Source of the DNA: Anisus vortex | Taxonomy: Eukaryota > Mollusca > Gastropoda > Planorbidae | Direction: 5' to 3' | DNA: 64,000 nucleotides | Assembly: GCA_949126835.1 (NCBI GenBank) | Contig: OX421505.1 | Location: 7,076,587 to 7,140,586 of the forward strand | In this document: positions 16,001-30,851 of the stretch, piece after piece | How positions within the stretch are numbered: position 1 is the stretch's first letter | Layout: every line of letters starts with the position of its first letter | The notes under the pieces: model-generated | What the model saw: the letters and a program-made list of their open reading frames with translations, nothing else | Database searches by the model: none | Told to the model about the DNA's origin: nothing | Position numbers and translations under genes: made by a program

Positions 16001-17313
16001 ACTAAATATTAACACTTTAAACATAAAAGTGACTAAATATTCACTTTAAACATAAAAGTGATTAAATATTCACTTTAAACATAAAAGTTACTAAACATTC
16101 ACTTTAAACATAAAAGTGACTAAATATTCACTTTAAACATAAAAGTGACTAAATATTAAAACTAACTTTAAACATAAAAATTACAAAATATTCACACTTT
16201 AAACATAAAAGTAACTTAATAATCACTTTAGACAAAAAAGTGACTAAATATTCACACTTTAAACATACAAGTGACTAAATATGCACATTAAACATAAAAG
16301 TGACTAAATATTCACACCTTAAACAAAAAAGTGACTAAATATTCACTTTAAACATAAAAGTGACTAAATATTATTTTTAAACATAGAAGTGACTAAATTT
16401 TCACTTTAAACATAAAAGTTACTAAATATTCACTTTAAACATAAACATGACTAATTATTCACACTTTTAACATAAAAGTGACTAAATATTCACTTTTAAC
16501 ATAAAAGTGACTAAATATTCACTTTAAACATAAAAGTGACTTAATATTCACTTTAAACATAAAAGTGACTAAATGTTCACTTTAAACATAAAAGTGACTA
16601 AATATTCACTTTAAACATAATAGTGACTAAATATTCACTTTAAACATAAAAGTGACTCAATATTCACTTTAAACCCAAAAGTGACCAAATATTCACTTTA
16701 AACATAAAAATGACTAAATATTCACACTTTTAACATAAAAGTGACTAAATATTCACTTTTAACATAAAAGTGACTAAATATTCACTTTAAACATAAAAGT
16801 GACTAAATATTCACTTTAAACATAAAAGTGACTAAATGTTCACTTTAAACATAAAAGTGACTAAATGTTCACTTTAAACATAAAAGTGAGTAAACATTCA
16901 CTTTCAAACAAAAAGTAACTAAATATCACACTTAACAAAAAAATGACTAAATAATCAATTTAAACATAAAAGTGACTAAATATTCACTTTTAACATAAAA
17001 GTGACTAAATATTCACACTTTAAACTTAAAAGTGACTAAATATTCACTTTAAACATAAAAGTGACTAAATATTCACTTTAAACATAAGTGACTAAATATT
17101 TACTTTAAACATAAAAGTGACTAAATATTCACTTTAAACATAAAAGTGAGTAAACATTCACTTTCAACCAAAAAGTAACTAAATATCACACTTTAAACAA
17201 AAAAGTGACTAAATATTCACTTTAAACATAAAAATGACTAAATATTCACACTTTAAACAAAAAAATTACTAATTATTCAAAATTTTAACATAAAAGTGAC
17301 TAAATATTCACTT
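13081..17313. repeat. Tandem satellite duplication, 2120-bp unit
   Basis: Two adjacent copies can be followed variant by variant at a constant 2120-bp offset: AAAGTGACTAAATATTAAC at 13142 and 15262, CTAAATATCACACTTTAAAA at 13621 and 15741, and the otherwise rare AAACCCAAAAGTG at 14551 and 16671. A few single-base differences are visible, for example TGTTTAC near 14977 against TATTTAC in the right copy. The copies diverge at about 17314. Confidence 0.88.
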
Positions 17314-18799
17314 TTAACATAAAAGTGACTAAATATTCACTTTAAACATAAAAGTGACTCAATATTCACTTTAAACACAAAAGTGACCAAATATTCACTT
17401 TAAACATAAAAATGACTAAATATTCACACTTTTAACATAAAAGTGACTAAATATTCACTTTTAACATAAAAGTGACTAAATATTCACTTTAAACATAAAA
17501 GTGACCAAATATTCACTTTAAACATAAAAGTGACTAAAAGTTAACTTTAAACATAAAAGTGACTAAATATTCACTTTAAACATAAAAGTGAGCAAAACAT
17601 TCACTTTCAACCAAAAAGAAACTAAATATCACACTTTAAACAAAAAAGTGACTAAATATTCACTTTAAACATAAAAATGACTAAATATTCACACTTTAAA
17701 CATAAAAGTGACTAAATATTCACTTTAAACATAAAAGTGATAAAATATTCACTTTAAACATAAAAGTTACTAAACATTCACTTTAAACATAAAAGTGACT
17801 AAATATTCACTTTAAACATAAAAGTGACTAAATATTAACTTTAAACATAAAAATGACAAAATATTCACACTTTAAACATAAAAGTAACTTAATAATCACT
17901 TTAAACAAAAAAGTGACTAAATATTCACACTTTAAACATAAAAGTGACTAAATATGCACATTAAACATAAAAGTGACTAAATATTCACACCTTAAACAAA
18001 AAAGTGACTAAATATTCACTTTAAACATAAAAGTGACTAAATATTAACTTTAAACATAGAAGTGACTAAATTTTCACTTTAAACATAAAAGTTACTAAAT
18101 ATTCACTTAAAACATAAACATGACTAATTATTCACACTTTTAACATAAAAGTGACTAAATATTCACTTTTAACATAAAAGTGACTAAATATTCACTTTAA
18201 ACATAAAAGTGACTTAATATTCACTTTAAACTTAAAAGTGACTAAATGTTCACTTTAAACATAAAAGTGACTAAATATTCACTTTAAACATAATAGTGAC
18301 TAAATATTCACTTTAAACATAAAAGTGACTCAATATTCACTTTAAACACAAAAGTGACCAAATATTCAATTTAAACATAAAAATGACTAAATATTCACAC
18401 TTTTAACATAAAAGTGACTAAATATTCACTTTTAACATAAAAGTGACTAAATATTCACTTTAAACATAAAAGTGACTAAATATTCACTTTAAACATAAAA
18501 GTGACTAAATGTTCACTTTAAACATAAAAGTGACTAAATATTCACTTTAAACATAAAAGTGAGTAAACATTCACTTTCAACCAAAAAGTAACTAAATATC
18601 ACACTTAACAAAAAAGTGACTAAATATTCAATTTAAACATAAAAGTGACTAAATATTCACTTTTAACATAAAAGTGACTAAATATTCACACTTTAAACTT
18701 AAAAGTGACTAAATATTCACTTTAAACATAAAAGTGACTAAATATTCACTTTAAACATAAAAGTGACTAAATATTCACTTTAAACATAAAAGTGAGTAA

Positions 18800-21700
18800 A
18801 CATTCACTTTCAACCAAAAAGTAACTAAATATAACACTTTAAACAAAAAAGTGACTAAATATTCACTTTAAACATAAAAATGACTAAATATTCACACTTT
18901 AAACATAAAAATGACTAAATATTCACACTTTAAACATAAAAGTGACTAAATATTCACTTTAAACATAAAAGTGACTAAATATTCACACTTTAAACATAAA
19001 AGTGACTAAAAATTCACTTTAAACATAAAAGTGACTAAATATTAACTTTAAAAATAGAAGTGACTAAATTTTCACTTTAAACATAAAAGTTACTAAATAT
19101 TCACTTTAAACATAAAAATGACTAAATATTCACACTTTAAACATTAAAGTGACTAAATATTCACTTTAAACAAAAAAGTGACTAAATGTTCACTTTAAAC
19201 ATAAAAGTGACTAAAAATTCACTTAAAACATAAAAGTGACTAAATATTCACACCTTAAACAAAAAAGTGACTAAATATTCACTTTAAACATAAGTGACTA
19301 AATATTAACTTTAAACATAGAAGTGACTAAATTTTCACTTTAAACATAAAAGTTACTAAATATTCACTTAAAACATAAAAATGACTAAATATTCACACTT
19401 TAAACATAAAATTGACTAAATATTCACTTTAAACATAAAAGTGACAAAATGTTCAATTTAAACATAAAAGTGACTAAATATTGCCTTTAAACATAAAAGT
19501 GAGTAAATATTCACTATCAACCAAAAAGAAACTAAATATCACACTTTAAACATAATAAAAGTGACATAATATTCACTTTAAACCTCCAAGTGACTAAATA
19601 TTCACTTTAAACATTAAAATGACTAAATATTCACTTTAACATAAAAGTGACTGAATATTCACTTTAAACACAAAAGTGAATAAATATTAACTTTAAACAT
19701 AAAAGTGACTAAATATTCACTTTAAACATAAAAGTGACTAATGATTCACTTTAAACATTAAAGTTACTAAATATTCACTTTAAACATAAAAGTGACTAAA
19801 TATTCACTTTAAACATTAAAGTTACTAAACATTCACTTTAAACATAAAAGTGAGTAAACATTCACTTTCAACCAAAAAGTAACTAAATATCACACTTTAA
19901 ACATAAAAGTGACTAAATATTCATTTAAACATAAAAGTGACTAAATTTTCACTTTAAACATAAAAGTTACTAAATATTCACTTTAAACATAAAAATGACT
20001 AAATATTCACACTTTAAACATTAAAGTGACTAAATATTCACTTTAAACATAAAAGTGACTAAATGTTTACTTTAAACATAAAAGTGACTAAAAATTCACT
20101 TAAAACATAAAATTGACTAAATATTCACACCTTAAACAAAAAAGTGACTAAATATTCACTTTAAACATAAAAGTGACTAAATATTAACTTTAAACATAGA
20201 AGTGACTAAATTTTCACTTTAAACCTAAAAGTTACTAAATATTCACTTTAAACATAAAAATGACTAAATATTCACACTTTAAACATAAAATTGACTAAAT
20301 ATTCACTTTAAACATAAAAGTGACAAAATGTTCAATTTAAACATAAAAGTGACTAAATATTGCCTTTAAACATAAAAGTGAGTAAATATTCACTATCAAC
20401 CAAAAAGAAACTAAATATCACACTTTAAACATAATAAAAGTGACTTAATATTCACTTTAAACATACAAGTGACTAAATATTCACTTTAAACATTAAAATG
20501 ACTAAATATTCACTTTAAACATAAAAGTGACTGAATATTCACTTTAAACACAAAAGTGAATAAATATTAACTTTAAACGTAAAAATGACTAAATATTCAC
20601 ACTTTTAACATAAAAGTGACTAAATATTCACTTTAAACATAAAAGTAACTAATGATTTACTTTAAACATTAAAGTTACTAAATATTCACTTTAAACATAA
20701 AAGTGACTAAATATTCACTTTACACATTAAAGTTACTAAACATTCACTTTAAACATAAAAGTGAGTAAACATTCACTTTCAACCAAAAAGTAACTAAATA
20801 TCACACTTTAAACATAAAAGTGACTAAATATTCATTTAAACATAAAAGTGACTAAATATTCACTTTTAACATAAAAGTGACTAAATATTCACACTTTAAA
20901 CATAAAAGTGACTAAATATTCACTTTAAACATAAAAATGACTAAATATTCACTTTAAACATAAAAGTGACTAAATATTCACTTTAAACATAAAAGTGAGT
21001 AAACATTCACTTTCAACCAAAAAGTAACTAAATATTACACTTTAAAAAAAAAAGTGACTAAATATTCATTATAAACAAAAAAGTGACTAAATATTCACTT
21101 TAAACATAAAAGAGACTAGATATTCACTTTAAAAAATAAAAGTGACTAAATATTAACTTTAAACATAGAAGTGACTAAATTTTCACTTTAAACATAAAAG
21201 TTACTAAATATTCACTTAAAACATAAACATGACTAATTATTCACACTTTTAACATAAAAGTGACTAAATATTCACTTTTAACATAAAAGTGACTAAATAT
21301 TCACTTTAAACATAAAAGTGACTTAATATTCACTTTAAACTTAAAAGTGACTAAATGTTCACTTTAAACATAAAAGTGACTAAATATTCACTTTAAACAT
21401 AATAGTGACTAAATATTCACTTTAAACATAAAAGTGACTCAATATTCACTTTAAACACAAAAGTGACCAAATATTCAATTTAAACATAAAAATGACTAAA
21501 TATTCACACTTTTAACATAAAAGTGACTAAATATTCACTTTTAACATAAAAGTGACTAAATATTCACTTTAAACATAAAAGTGACTAAATATTCACTTTA
21601 AACATAAAAGTGACTAAATGTTCACTTTAAACATAAAAGTGACTAAATATTCACTTTAAACATAAAAGTGAGTAAACATTCACTTTCAACCAAAAAGTAA

Positions 21701-24700
21701 CTAAATATCACACTTAACAAAAAAGTGACTAAATATTCAATTTAAACATAAAAGTGACTAAATATTTACTTTTAACATAAAAGTGACTAAATATTCACAC
21801 TTTAAACTTAAAAGTGACTAAATATTCACTTTAAACATAAAAGTGACTAAATATTCACTTTAAACATAAAAGTGACTAAATATTCACTTTAAACATAAAA
21901 GTGAGTAAACATTCACTTTCAACCAAAAAGTAACTAAATATAACACTTTAAACAAAAAAGTGACTAAATATTCACTTTAAACATAAAAATGACTAAATAT
22001 TCACACTTTAAACATAAAAATGACTAAATATTCACACTTTAAACATAAAAGTGACTAAATATTCACTTTAAACATAAAAGTGACTAAATATTCACACTTT
22101 AAACAAAAAAGTGACTAAATATTCAATTTAAACATAAAAGTGACTAAATATTCACTTTTAACATAAAAGTGACTAAATATTCACACTTTAAACTTAAAAG
22201 TGACTAAATATTCACTTTAAACATAAAAGTGACTAAATATTCACTTTAAACATAAAAGTGACTAAATATTCACTTTAAACATAAAAGTGAGTAAACATTC
22301 ACTTTCAACCAAAAAGTAACTAAATATAACACTTTAAACAAAAAAGTGACTAAATATTCACTTTAAACATAAAAATGACTAAATATTCACACTTTAAACA
22401 TAAAAATGACTAAATATTCACACTTTAAACATAAAAGTGACTAAATATTCACACTTTAAACATAAAAGTGACTAAATATTCACTTTAAACATAAAAGTGA
22501 CTAAATATTAACTTTAAAAATAGAAGTGACTAAATTTTCACTTTAAACATAAAAGTTACTAAATATTCACTTTAAACATAAAAATGACTAAATATTCACA
22601 CTTTAAACATTAAAGTGACTAAATATTCACTTTAAACAAAAAAGTGACTAAATGTTCACTTTAAACATAAAAGTGACTAAAAATTCACTTAAAACATAAA
22701 AGTGACTAAATATTCACACCTTAAACAAAAAAGTGACTAAATATTCACTTTAAACATAAGTGACTAAATATTAACTTTAAACATAGAAGTGACTAAATTT
22801 TCACTTTAAACATAAAAGTTACTAAATATTCACTTAAAACATAAAAATGACTAAATATTCACACTTTAAACATAAAATTGACTAAATATTCACTTTAAAC
22901 ATAAAAGTGACAAAATGTTCAATTTAAACATAAAAGTGACTAAATATTGCCTTTAAACATAAAAGTGAGTAAATATTCACTATCAACCAAAAAGAAACTA
23001 AATATCACACTTTAAACATAATAAAAGTGACATAATATTCACTTTAAACCTCCAAGTGACTAAATATTCACTTTAAACATTAAAATGACTAAATATTCAC
23101 TTTAACATAAAAGTGACTGAATATTCACTTTAAACACAAAAGTGAATAAATATTAACTTTAAACATAAAAGTGACTAAATATTCACTTTAAACATAAAAG
23201 TGACTAATGATTCACTTTAAACATTAAAGTTACTAAATATTCACTTTAAACATAAAAGTGACTAAATATTCACTTTAAACATTAAAGTTACTAAACATTC
23301 ACTTTAAACATAAAAGTGAGTAAACATTCACTTTCAACCAAAAAGTAACTAAATATCACACTTTAAACATAAAAGTGACTAAATATTCATTTAAACATAA
23401 AAGTGACTAAATTTTCACTTTAAACATAAAAGTTACTAAATATTCACTTTAAACATAAAAATGACTAAATATTCACACTTTAAACATTAAAGTGACTAAA
23501 TATTCACTTTAAACATAAAAGTGACTAAATGTTTACTTTAAACATAAAAGTGACTAAAAATTCACTTAAAACATAAAATTGACTAAATATTCACACCTTA
23601 AACAAAAAAGTGACTAAATATTCACTTTAAACATAAAAGTGACTAAATATTAACTTTAAACATAGAAGTGACTAAATTTTCACTTTAAACCTAAAAGTTA
23701 CTAAATATTCACTTTAAACATAAAAATGACTAAATATTCACACTTTAAACATAAAATTGACTAAATATTCACTTTAAACATAAAAGTGACAAAATGTTCA
23801 ATTTAAACATAAAAGTGACTAAATATTGCCTTTAAACATAAAAGTGAGTAAATATTCACTATCAACCAAAAAGAAACTAAATATCACACTTTAAACATAA
23901 TAAAAGTGACTTAATATTCACTTTAAACATACAAGTGACTAAATATTCACTTTAAACATTAAAATGACTAAATATTCACTTTAAACATAAAAGTGACTGA
24001 ATATTCACTTTAAACACAAAAGTGAATAAATATTAACTTTAAACGTAAAAATGACTAAATATTCACACTTTTAACATAAAAGTGACTAAATATTCACTTT
24101 AAACATAAAAGTGACTAATGATTTACTTTAAACATTAAAGTTACTAAATATTCACTTTAAACATAAAAGTGACTAAATATTCACTTTACACATTAAAGTT
24201 ACTAAACATTCACTTTAAACATAAAAGTGAGTAAACATTCACTTTCAACCAAAAAGTAACTAAATATCACACTTTAAACATAAAAGTGACTAAATATTCA
24301 TTTAAACATAAAAGTGACTAAATATTCACTTTTAACATAAAAGTGACTAAATATTCACACTTTAAACATAAAAGTGACTAAATATTCACTTTAAACATAA
24401 AAATGACTAAATATTCACTTTAAACATAAAAGTGACTAAATATTCACTTTAAACATAAAAGTGAGTAAACATTCACTTTCAACCAAAAAGTAACTAAATA
24501 TTACACTTTAAAAAAAAAAGTGACTAAATATTCATTATAAACAAAAAAGTGACTAAATATTCACTTTAAACATAAAAGAGACTAGATATTCACTTTAAAA
24601 AATAAAAGTGACTAAACATTTACTTTAAACATAAAAGTGACTAAATATTCACTTTAAACATAAAAGTGACTAAATATTCACTTTAAACATAAAAGTGATT

Positions 24701-27700
24701 AAATATTCACTTTAAACATAAAAGTTACTAAACATTCACTTTAAACATAAAAGTGACTAAATATTCACTTTAAACATAAAAGTGACTAAATATTAACTTT
24801 AAACATAAAAATGACAAAATATTCACACTTTAAACATAAAAGTAACTTAATAATCACTTTAGACAAAAAAGTGACTAAATATTCACACTTTAAACATAAA
24901 AGTGACTAAATATGCACATTAAACATAAAAGTGACTAAATATTCACACCTTAAACAAAAAAGTGACTAAATATTCACTTTAAACATAAAAGTGACTAAAT
25001 ATTAACTTTAAACATAGAAGTGACTAAATTTTCACTTTAAACATAAAAGTTACTAAATATTCACTTTAAACATAAACATGACTAATTTTTCACACTTTTA
25101 ACATAAAAGTGACTAAATATTCACTTTTAACATAAAAGTGACTAAATATTCACTTTAAACATTAAAGTGACTTAATATTCACTTTAAACATAAAAGTGAC
25201 TAAATGTTCACTTTAAACATAAAAGTGACTAAATATTCACTTTAAACATAATAGTGACTAAATATTCACTTTAAACATAAAAGTGACTCAATATTCACTT
25301 TAAACACAAAAGTGACCAAATATTCACTTTAAACATAAAAATGACTAAATATTCACACTTTTAACATAAAAGTGACTAAATATTCACTTTTAACATAAAA
25401 GTGACTAAATATTCACTTTAAACATAAAAGTGACTAAATATTCACTTTAAACATAAAAGTGACTAAATGTTCACATTAAACATAAAAGTGACTAAATGTT
25501 CACTTTAAACATAAAAGTGAGTAAACATTTACTTTCAACCAAAAAGTAACTAAATATCACACTTAACAAAAAAGTGACTAAATATTCAATTTAAACATAA
25601 AAAAGACTAAATATTCACTTTTAACATAAAAGTGACTAAATATTCACACTTTAAACATAAAAGTGACTAAATGTTCACTTTAAACATAAAAGTGACTAAA
25701 AATTCACTTAAAACATAAAAGTGACTAAATATTCACACCTTAAACAAAAAAGTGACTAAATATTCACTTTAAACATAAGTGACTAAATATTAACTTTAAA
25801 CATAGAAGTGACTAAATTTTCACTTTAAACATAAAAGTTACTAAATATTCACTTAAAACATAAAAATGACTAAATATTCACACTTTAAACATAAAATTGA
25901 CTAAATATTCACTTTAAACATAAAAGTGACAAAATGTTCAATTTAAACATAAAAGTGACTAAATATTGCCTTTAAACATAAAAGTGAGTAAATATTCACT
26001 ATCAACCAAAAAGAAACTAAATATCACACTTTAAACATAATAAAAGTGACATAATATTCACTTTAAACCTCCAAGTGACTAAATATTCACTTTAAACATT
26101 AAAATGACTAAATATTCACTTTAACATAAAAGTGACTGAATATTCACTTTAAACACAAAAGTGAATAAATATTAACTTTAAACATAAAAGTGACTAAATA
26201 TTCACTTTAAACATAAAAGTGACTAATGATTCACTTTAAACATTAAAGTTACTAAATATTCACTTTAAACATAAAAGTGACTAAATATTCACTTTAAACA
26301 TTAAAGTTACTAAACATTCACTTTAAACATAAAAGTGAGTAAACATTCACTTTCAACCAAAAAGTAACTAAATATCACACTTTAAACATAAAAGTGACTA
26401 AATATTCATTTAAACATAAAAGTGACTAAATTTTCACTTTAAACATAAAAGTTACTAAATATTCACTTTAAACATAAAAATGACTAAATATTCACACTTT
26501 AAACATTAAAGTGACTAAATATTCACTTTAAACATAAAAGTGACTAAATGTTTACTTTAAACATAAAAGTGACTAAAAATTCACTTAAAACATAAAATTG
26601 ACTAAATATTCACACCTTAAACAAAAAAGTGACTAAATATTCACTTTAAACATAAAAGTGACTAAATATTAACTTTAAACATAGAAGTGACTAAATTTTC
26701 ACTTTAAACCTAAAAGTTACTAAATATTCACTTTAAACATAAAAATGACTAAATATTCACACTTTAAACATAAAATTGACTAAATATTCACTTTAAACAT
26801 AAAAGTGACAAAATGTTCAATTTAAACATAAAAGTGACTAAATATTGCCTTTAAACATAAAAGTGAGTAAATATTCACTATCAACCAAAAAGAAACTAAA
26901 TATCACACTTTAAACATAATAAAAGTGACTTAATATTCACTTTAAACATACAAGTGACTAAATATTCACTTTAAACATTAAAATGACTAAATATTCACTT
27001 TAAACATAAAAGTGACTGAATATTCACTTTAAACACAAAAGTGAATAAATATTAACTTTAAACGTAAAAATGACTAAATATTCACACTTTTAACATAAAA
27101 GTGACTAAATATTCACTTTAAACATAAAAGTGACTAATGATTTACTTTAAACATTAAAGTTACTAAATATTCACTTTAAACATAAAAGTGACTAAATATT
27201 CACTTTACACATTAAAGTTACTAAACATTCACTTTAAACATAAAAGTGAGTAAACATTCACTTTCAACCAAAAAGTAACTAAATATCACACTTTAAACAT
27301 AAAAGTGACTAAATATTCATTTAAACATAAAAGTGACTAAATATTCACTTTTAACATAAAAGTGACTAAATATTCACACTTTAAACATAAAAGTGACTAA
27401 ATATTCACTTTAAACATAAAAATGACTAAATATTCACTTTAAACATAAAAGTGACTAAATATTCACTTTAAACATAAAAGTGAGTAAACATTCACTTTCA
27501 ACCAAAAAGTAACTAAATATTACACTTTAAAAAAAAAAGTGACTAAATATTCATTATAAACAAAAAAGTGACTAAATATTCACTTTAAACATAAAAGAGA
27601 CTAGATATTCACTTTAAAAAATAAAAGTGACTAAACATTTACTTTAAACATAAAAGTGACTAAATATTCACTTTAAACATAAAAGTGACTAAATATTCAC

Positions 27701-28000
27701 TTTAAACATAAAAGTGATTAAATATTCACTTTAAACATAAAAGTTACTAAACATTCACTTTAAACATAAAAGTGACTAAATATTCACTTTAAACATAAAA
27801 GTGACTAAATATTAACTTTAAACATAAAAATGACAAAATATTCACACTTTAAACATAAAAGTAACTTAATAATCACTTTAGACAAAAAAGTGACTAAATA
27901 TTCACACTTTAAACATAAAAGTGACTAAATATGCACATTAAACATAAAAGTGACTAAATATTCACTTTTAACATAAAAGTGACTAAATATTCACACTTTA
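18800..28000. repeat. Multi-copy 3.0-3.6 kb higher-order satellite repeat
   Basis: The diagnostic variant AACCTCCAAG occurs at 19581, 23047, 26066 and 29702, giving offsets of 3466, 3019 and 3636. Other marks confirm each offset: AAAATAGAAG at 19051 and 22517 (3466), TAAACATAAG at 22751, 25770 and 29406 (3019 and 3636), and AACATAATAG at 25245 and 28881 (3636). The 3636 offset equals 3019 plus a local 617-bp duplication (TTCACTTTTAAC at 27344 and 27961). The last copy runs into the retrotransposon at 30357. Confidence 0.85.
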
Positions 28001-30351
28001 AACATAAAAGTGACTAAATATTCACTTTAAACATAAAAATGACTAAATATTCACTTTAAACATAAAAGTGACTAAATATTCACTTTAAACATAAAAGTGA
28101 GTAAACATTCACTTTCAACCAAAAAGTAACTAAATATTACACTTTAAAAAAAAAAGTGACTAAATATTCATTATAAACAAAAAAGTGACTAAATATTCAC
28201 TTTAAACATAAAAGAGACTAGATATTCACTTTAAAAAATAAAAGTGACTAAACATTTACTTTAAACATAAAAGTGACTAAATATTCACTTTAAACATAAA
28301 AGTGACTAAATATTCACTTTAAACATAAAAGTGATTAAATATTCACTTTAAACATAAAAGTTACTAAACATTCACTTTAAACATAAAAGTGACTAAATAT
28401 TCACTTTAAACATAAAAGTGACTAAATATTAACTTTAAACATAAAAATGACAAAATATTCACACTTTAAACATAAAAGTAACTTAATAATCACTTTAGAC
28501 AAAAAAGTGACTAAATATTCACACTTTAAACATAAAAGTGACTAAATATGCACATTAAACATAAAAGTGACTAAATATTCACACCTTAAACAAAAAAGTG
28601 ACTAAATATTCACTTTAAACATAAAAGTGACTAAATATTAACTTTAAACATAGAAGTGACTAAATTTTCACTTTAAACATAAAAGTTACTAAATATTCAC
28701 TTTAAACATAAACATGACTAATTATTCACACTTTTAACATAAAAGTGACTAAATATTCACTTTTAACATAAAAGTGACTAAATATTCACTTTAAACATAA
28801 AAGTGACTTAATATTCACTTTAAACATAAAAGTGACTAAATGTTCACTTTAAACATAAAAGTGACTAAATATTCACTTTAAACATAATAGTGACTAAATA
28901 TTCACTTTAAACATAAAAGTGACTCAATATTCACTTTAAACACAAAAGTGACCAAATATTCACTTTAAACATAAAAATGACTAAATATTCACACTTTTAA
29001 CATAAAAGTGACTAAATATTCACTTTTAACATAAAAGTGACTAAATATTCACTTTAAACATAAAAGTGACTAAATATTCACTTTAAACATAAAAGTGACT
29101 AAATGTTCACATTAAACATAAAAGTGACTAAATGTTCACTTTAAACATAAAAGTGAGTAAACATTTACTTTCAACCAAAAAGTAACTAAATATCACACTT
29201 AACAAAAAAGTGACTAAATATTCAATTTAAACATAAAAAAGACTAAATATTCACTTTTAACATAAAAGTGACTAAATATTCACACTTTAAACATAAAAGT
29301 GACTAAATGTTCACTTTAAACATAAAAGTGACTAAAAATTCACTTAAAACATAAAAGTGACTAAATATTCACACCTTAAACAAAAAAGTGACTAAATATT
29401 CACTTTAAACATAAGTGACTAAATACTAACTTTAAACATAGAAGTGACTAAATTTTCACTTTAAACATAAAAATTACTAAATATTCACTTAAAACATAAA
29501 AATGACTAAATATTCACACTTTAAACATAAAATTGACTAAATATTCACTTTAAACATAAAAGTGACAAAATGTTCAATTTAAACATAAAAGTGACTAAAT
29601 ATTGCCTTTAAACATAAAAGTGAGTAAATATTCACTATCAACCAAAAAGAAACTAAATATCACACTTTAAACATAATAAAAGTGACATAATATTCACTTT
29701 AAACCTCCAAGTGACTAAATATTCACTTTAAACATTAAAATGACTAAATATTCACTTTAACATAAAAGTGACTGAATATTCACTTTAAACACAAAAGTGA
29801 ATAAATATTAACTTTAAACATAAAAGTGACTAAATATTCACTTTAAACATAAAAGTGACTAATGATTCACTTTAAACATTAAAGTTACTAAATATTCACT
29901 TTAAACATAAAAGTGACTAAATATTCACTTTAAACATTAAAGTTACTAAACATTCACTTTAAACATAAAAGTGAGTAAACATTCACTTTCAACCAAAAAG
30001 TAACTAAATATCACACTTTAAACATAAAAGTGACTAAATATTCATTTAAACATAAAAGTGACTAAATTTTCACTTTAAACATAAAAGTTACTAAATATTC
30101 ACTTTAAACATAAAAATGACTAAATATTCACACTTTAAACATTAAAGTGACTAAATATTCACTTTAAACATAAAAGTGACTAAATGTTTACTTTAAACAT
30201 AAAAGTGACTAAAAATTCACTTAAAACATAAAATTGACTAAATATTCACACCTTAAACAAAAAAGTGACTAAATATTCACTTTAAACATAAAAGTGACTA
30301 AATATTAACTTTAAACATAGAAGTGACTAAATTTTCACTTTAAACCTAAAA

Positions 30352-30356
30352 GTTAC
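30352..30356. repeat. Target-site duplication, 5' side of copy 1 (GTTAC)
   Basis: GTTAC immediately precedes the TGTCAG start of the 5' LTR and is repeated at 38378-38382 after the 3' LTR. A 5-bp duplication is normal for Ty3/gypsy integrases. The target is a satellite monomer of the AAAGTTAC variant type. Confidence 0.95.
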
Positions 30357-30849
30357 TGTCAGTGATTTAATTTATATATAATAAAGGGGAAGCGACACAA
30401 ACAATAGTTTGTGTGTTGTGTAGGTTTGCATCCCTTTGACCACATATTGTATAGTGTGTGTATTGTTTTTATTTATATAGAACAATCCAGCAAGTGTGAA
30501 CTGTTTTTAGATTGCATGCTTTTTGTGAGACATGGCTTTTGCTTGGTCATGTGTTTGAGAGAATAAAATCAGTTAGAGCTAAAGTGTAGAAGAAAGAGGT
30601 TGTGTAATGTTTTATAGCAACATGGACTTGTGTTTATAATTCATAATTGTTGGATGTACTGTGAATAATGTATTGTGAGTAATAATAAATACATATATAT
30701 ATTGCTGCAAAGATTTGATTTATCAAGTTTGTTAAACGTACTGTGAAAATAACATTAAAGAAACATTTAACTCAACTCAACCAACTCAATCAACTCATGA
30801 TTCTATTAGCCTCCGAAGAACACTAATAATTAAAATAGAATTAATTACA
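30357..30849 (+). repeat. 5' LTR of copy 1
   Basis: The 493-bp LTR begins TGTCAGTG and ends AATTACA. Near its 5' edge is TATATATAATAAAG (about 30374-30386), a TATA-like string overlapping an AATAAA. Further AATAAA hexamers lie at 30562-30567 and 30684-30689, and a second TA-rich string at 30691-30702. If the first TATA is used, U3 would be only about 45-50 bp; the U3/R/U5 borders cannot be fixed by reading. The sequence matches the 3' LTR at 37885-38377 with no difference that I saw. Confidence 0.95.
30374..30386 (+). promoter_or_regulatory. TATA-like sequence in the 5' LTR
   Basis: TATATATAATAAA lies 17 bp inside the LTR. It is the best TATA-like string in the 5' half of the LTR and is followed by G/C-containing sequence (GGGGAAGCG). 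It overlaps AATAAA (30380-30385), so on the other LTR the same bases could belong to a polyadenylation signal. No initiator was identified. Confidence 0.4.
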
Positions 30850-30851
30850 AA

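Larger units (their letters stand above)
1..30356. repeat. Satellite array A, 29-bp period
   Basis: The whole stretch is a head-to-tail array of a 29-bp monomer. It consists of arm TCACTTT, spacer AAACATA, arm AAAGTGA and spacer CTAAATAT. The monomer has 6 G/C in 29 and no CpG, and the given strand is A-rich. Common variants are a 31-bp form with an extra AC (TTCACACTTT), forms with AAAGTTAC or AAAATGAC in place of AAAGTGAC, and a marker cluster containing TTCAACCAAAAAG. Stop codons (TGA, TAA) recur in every monomer and 29 is not a multiple of 3, so no frame stays open. I see no gene here. The array runs off the left edge of the window and ends at the target duplication of retrotransposon copy 1. 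Confidence 0.98.

Noticed and set aside
1..30356. CENP-B box in the satellite
   Set aside because: The monomer has no CpG and nothing like the CENP-B box core; a centromeric role cannot be claimed from sequence.
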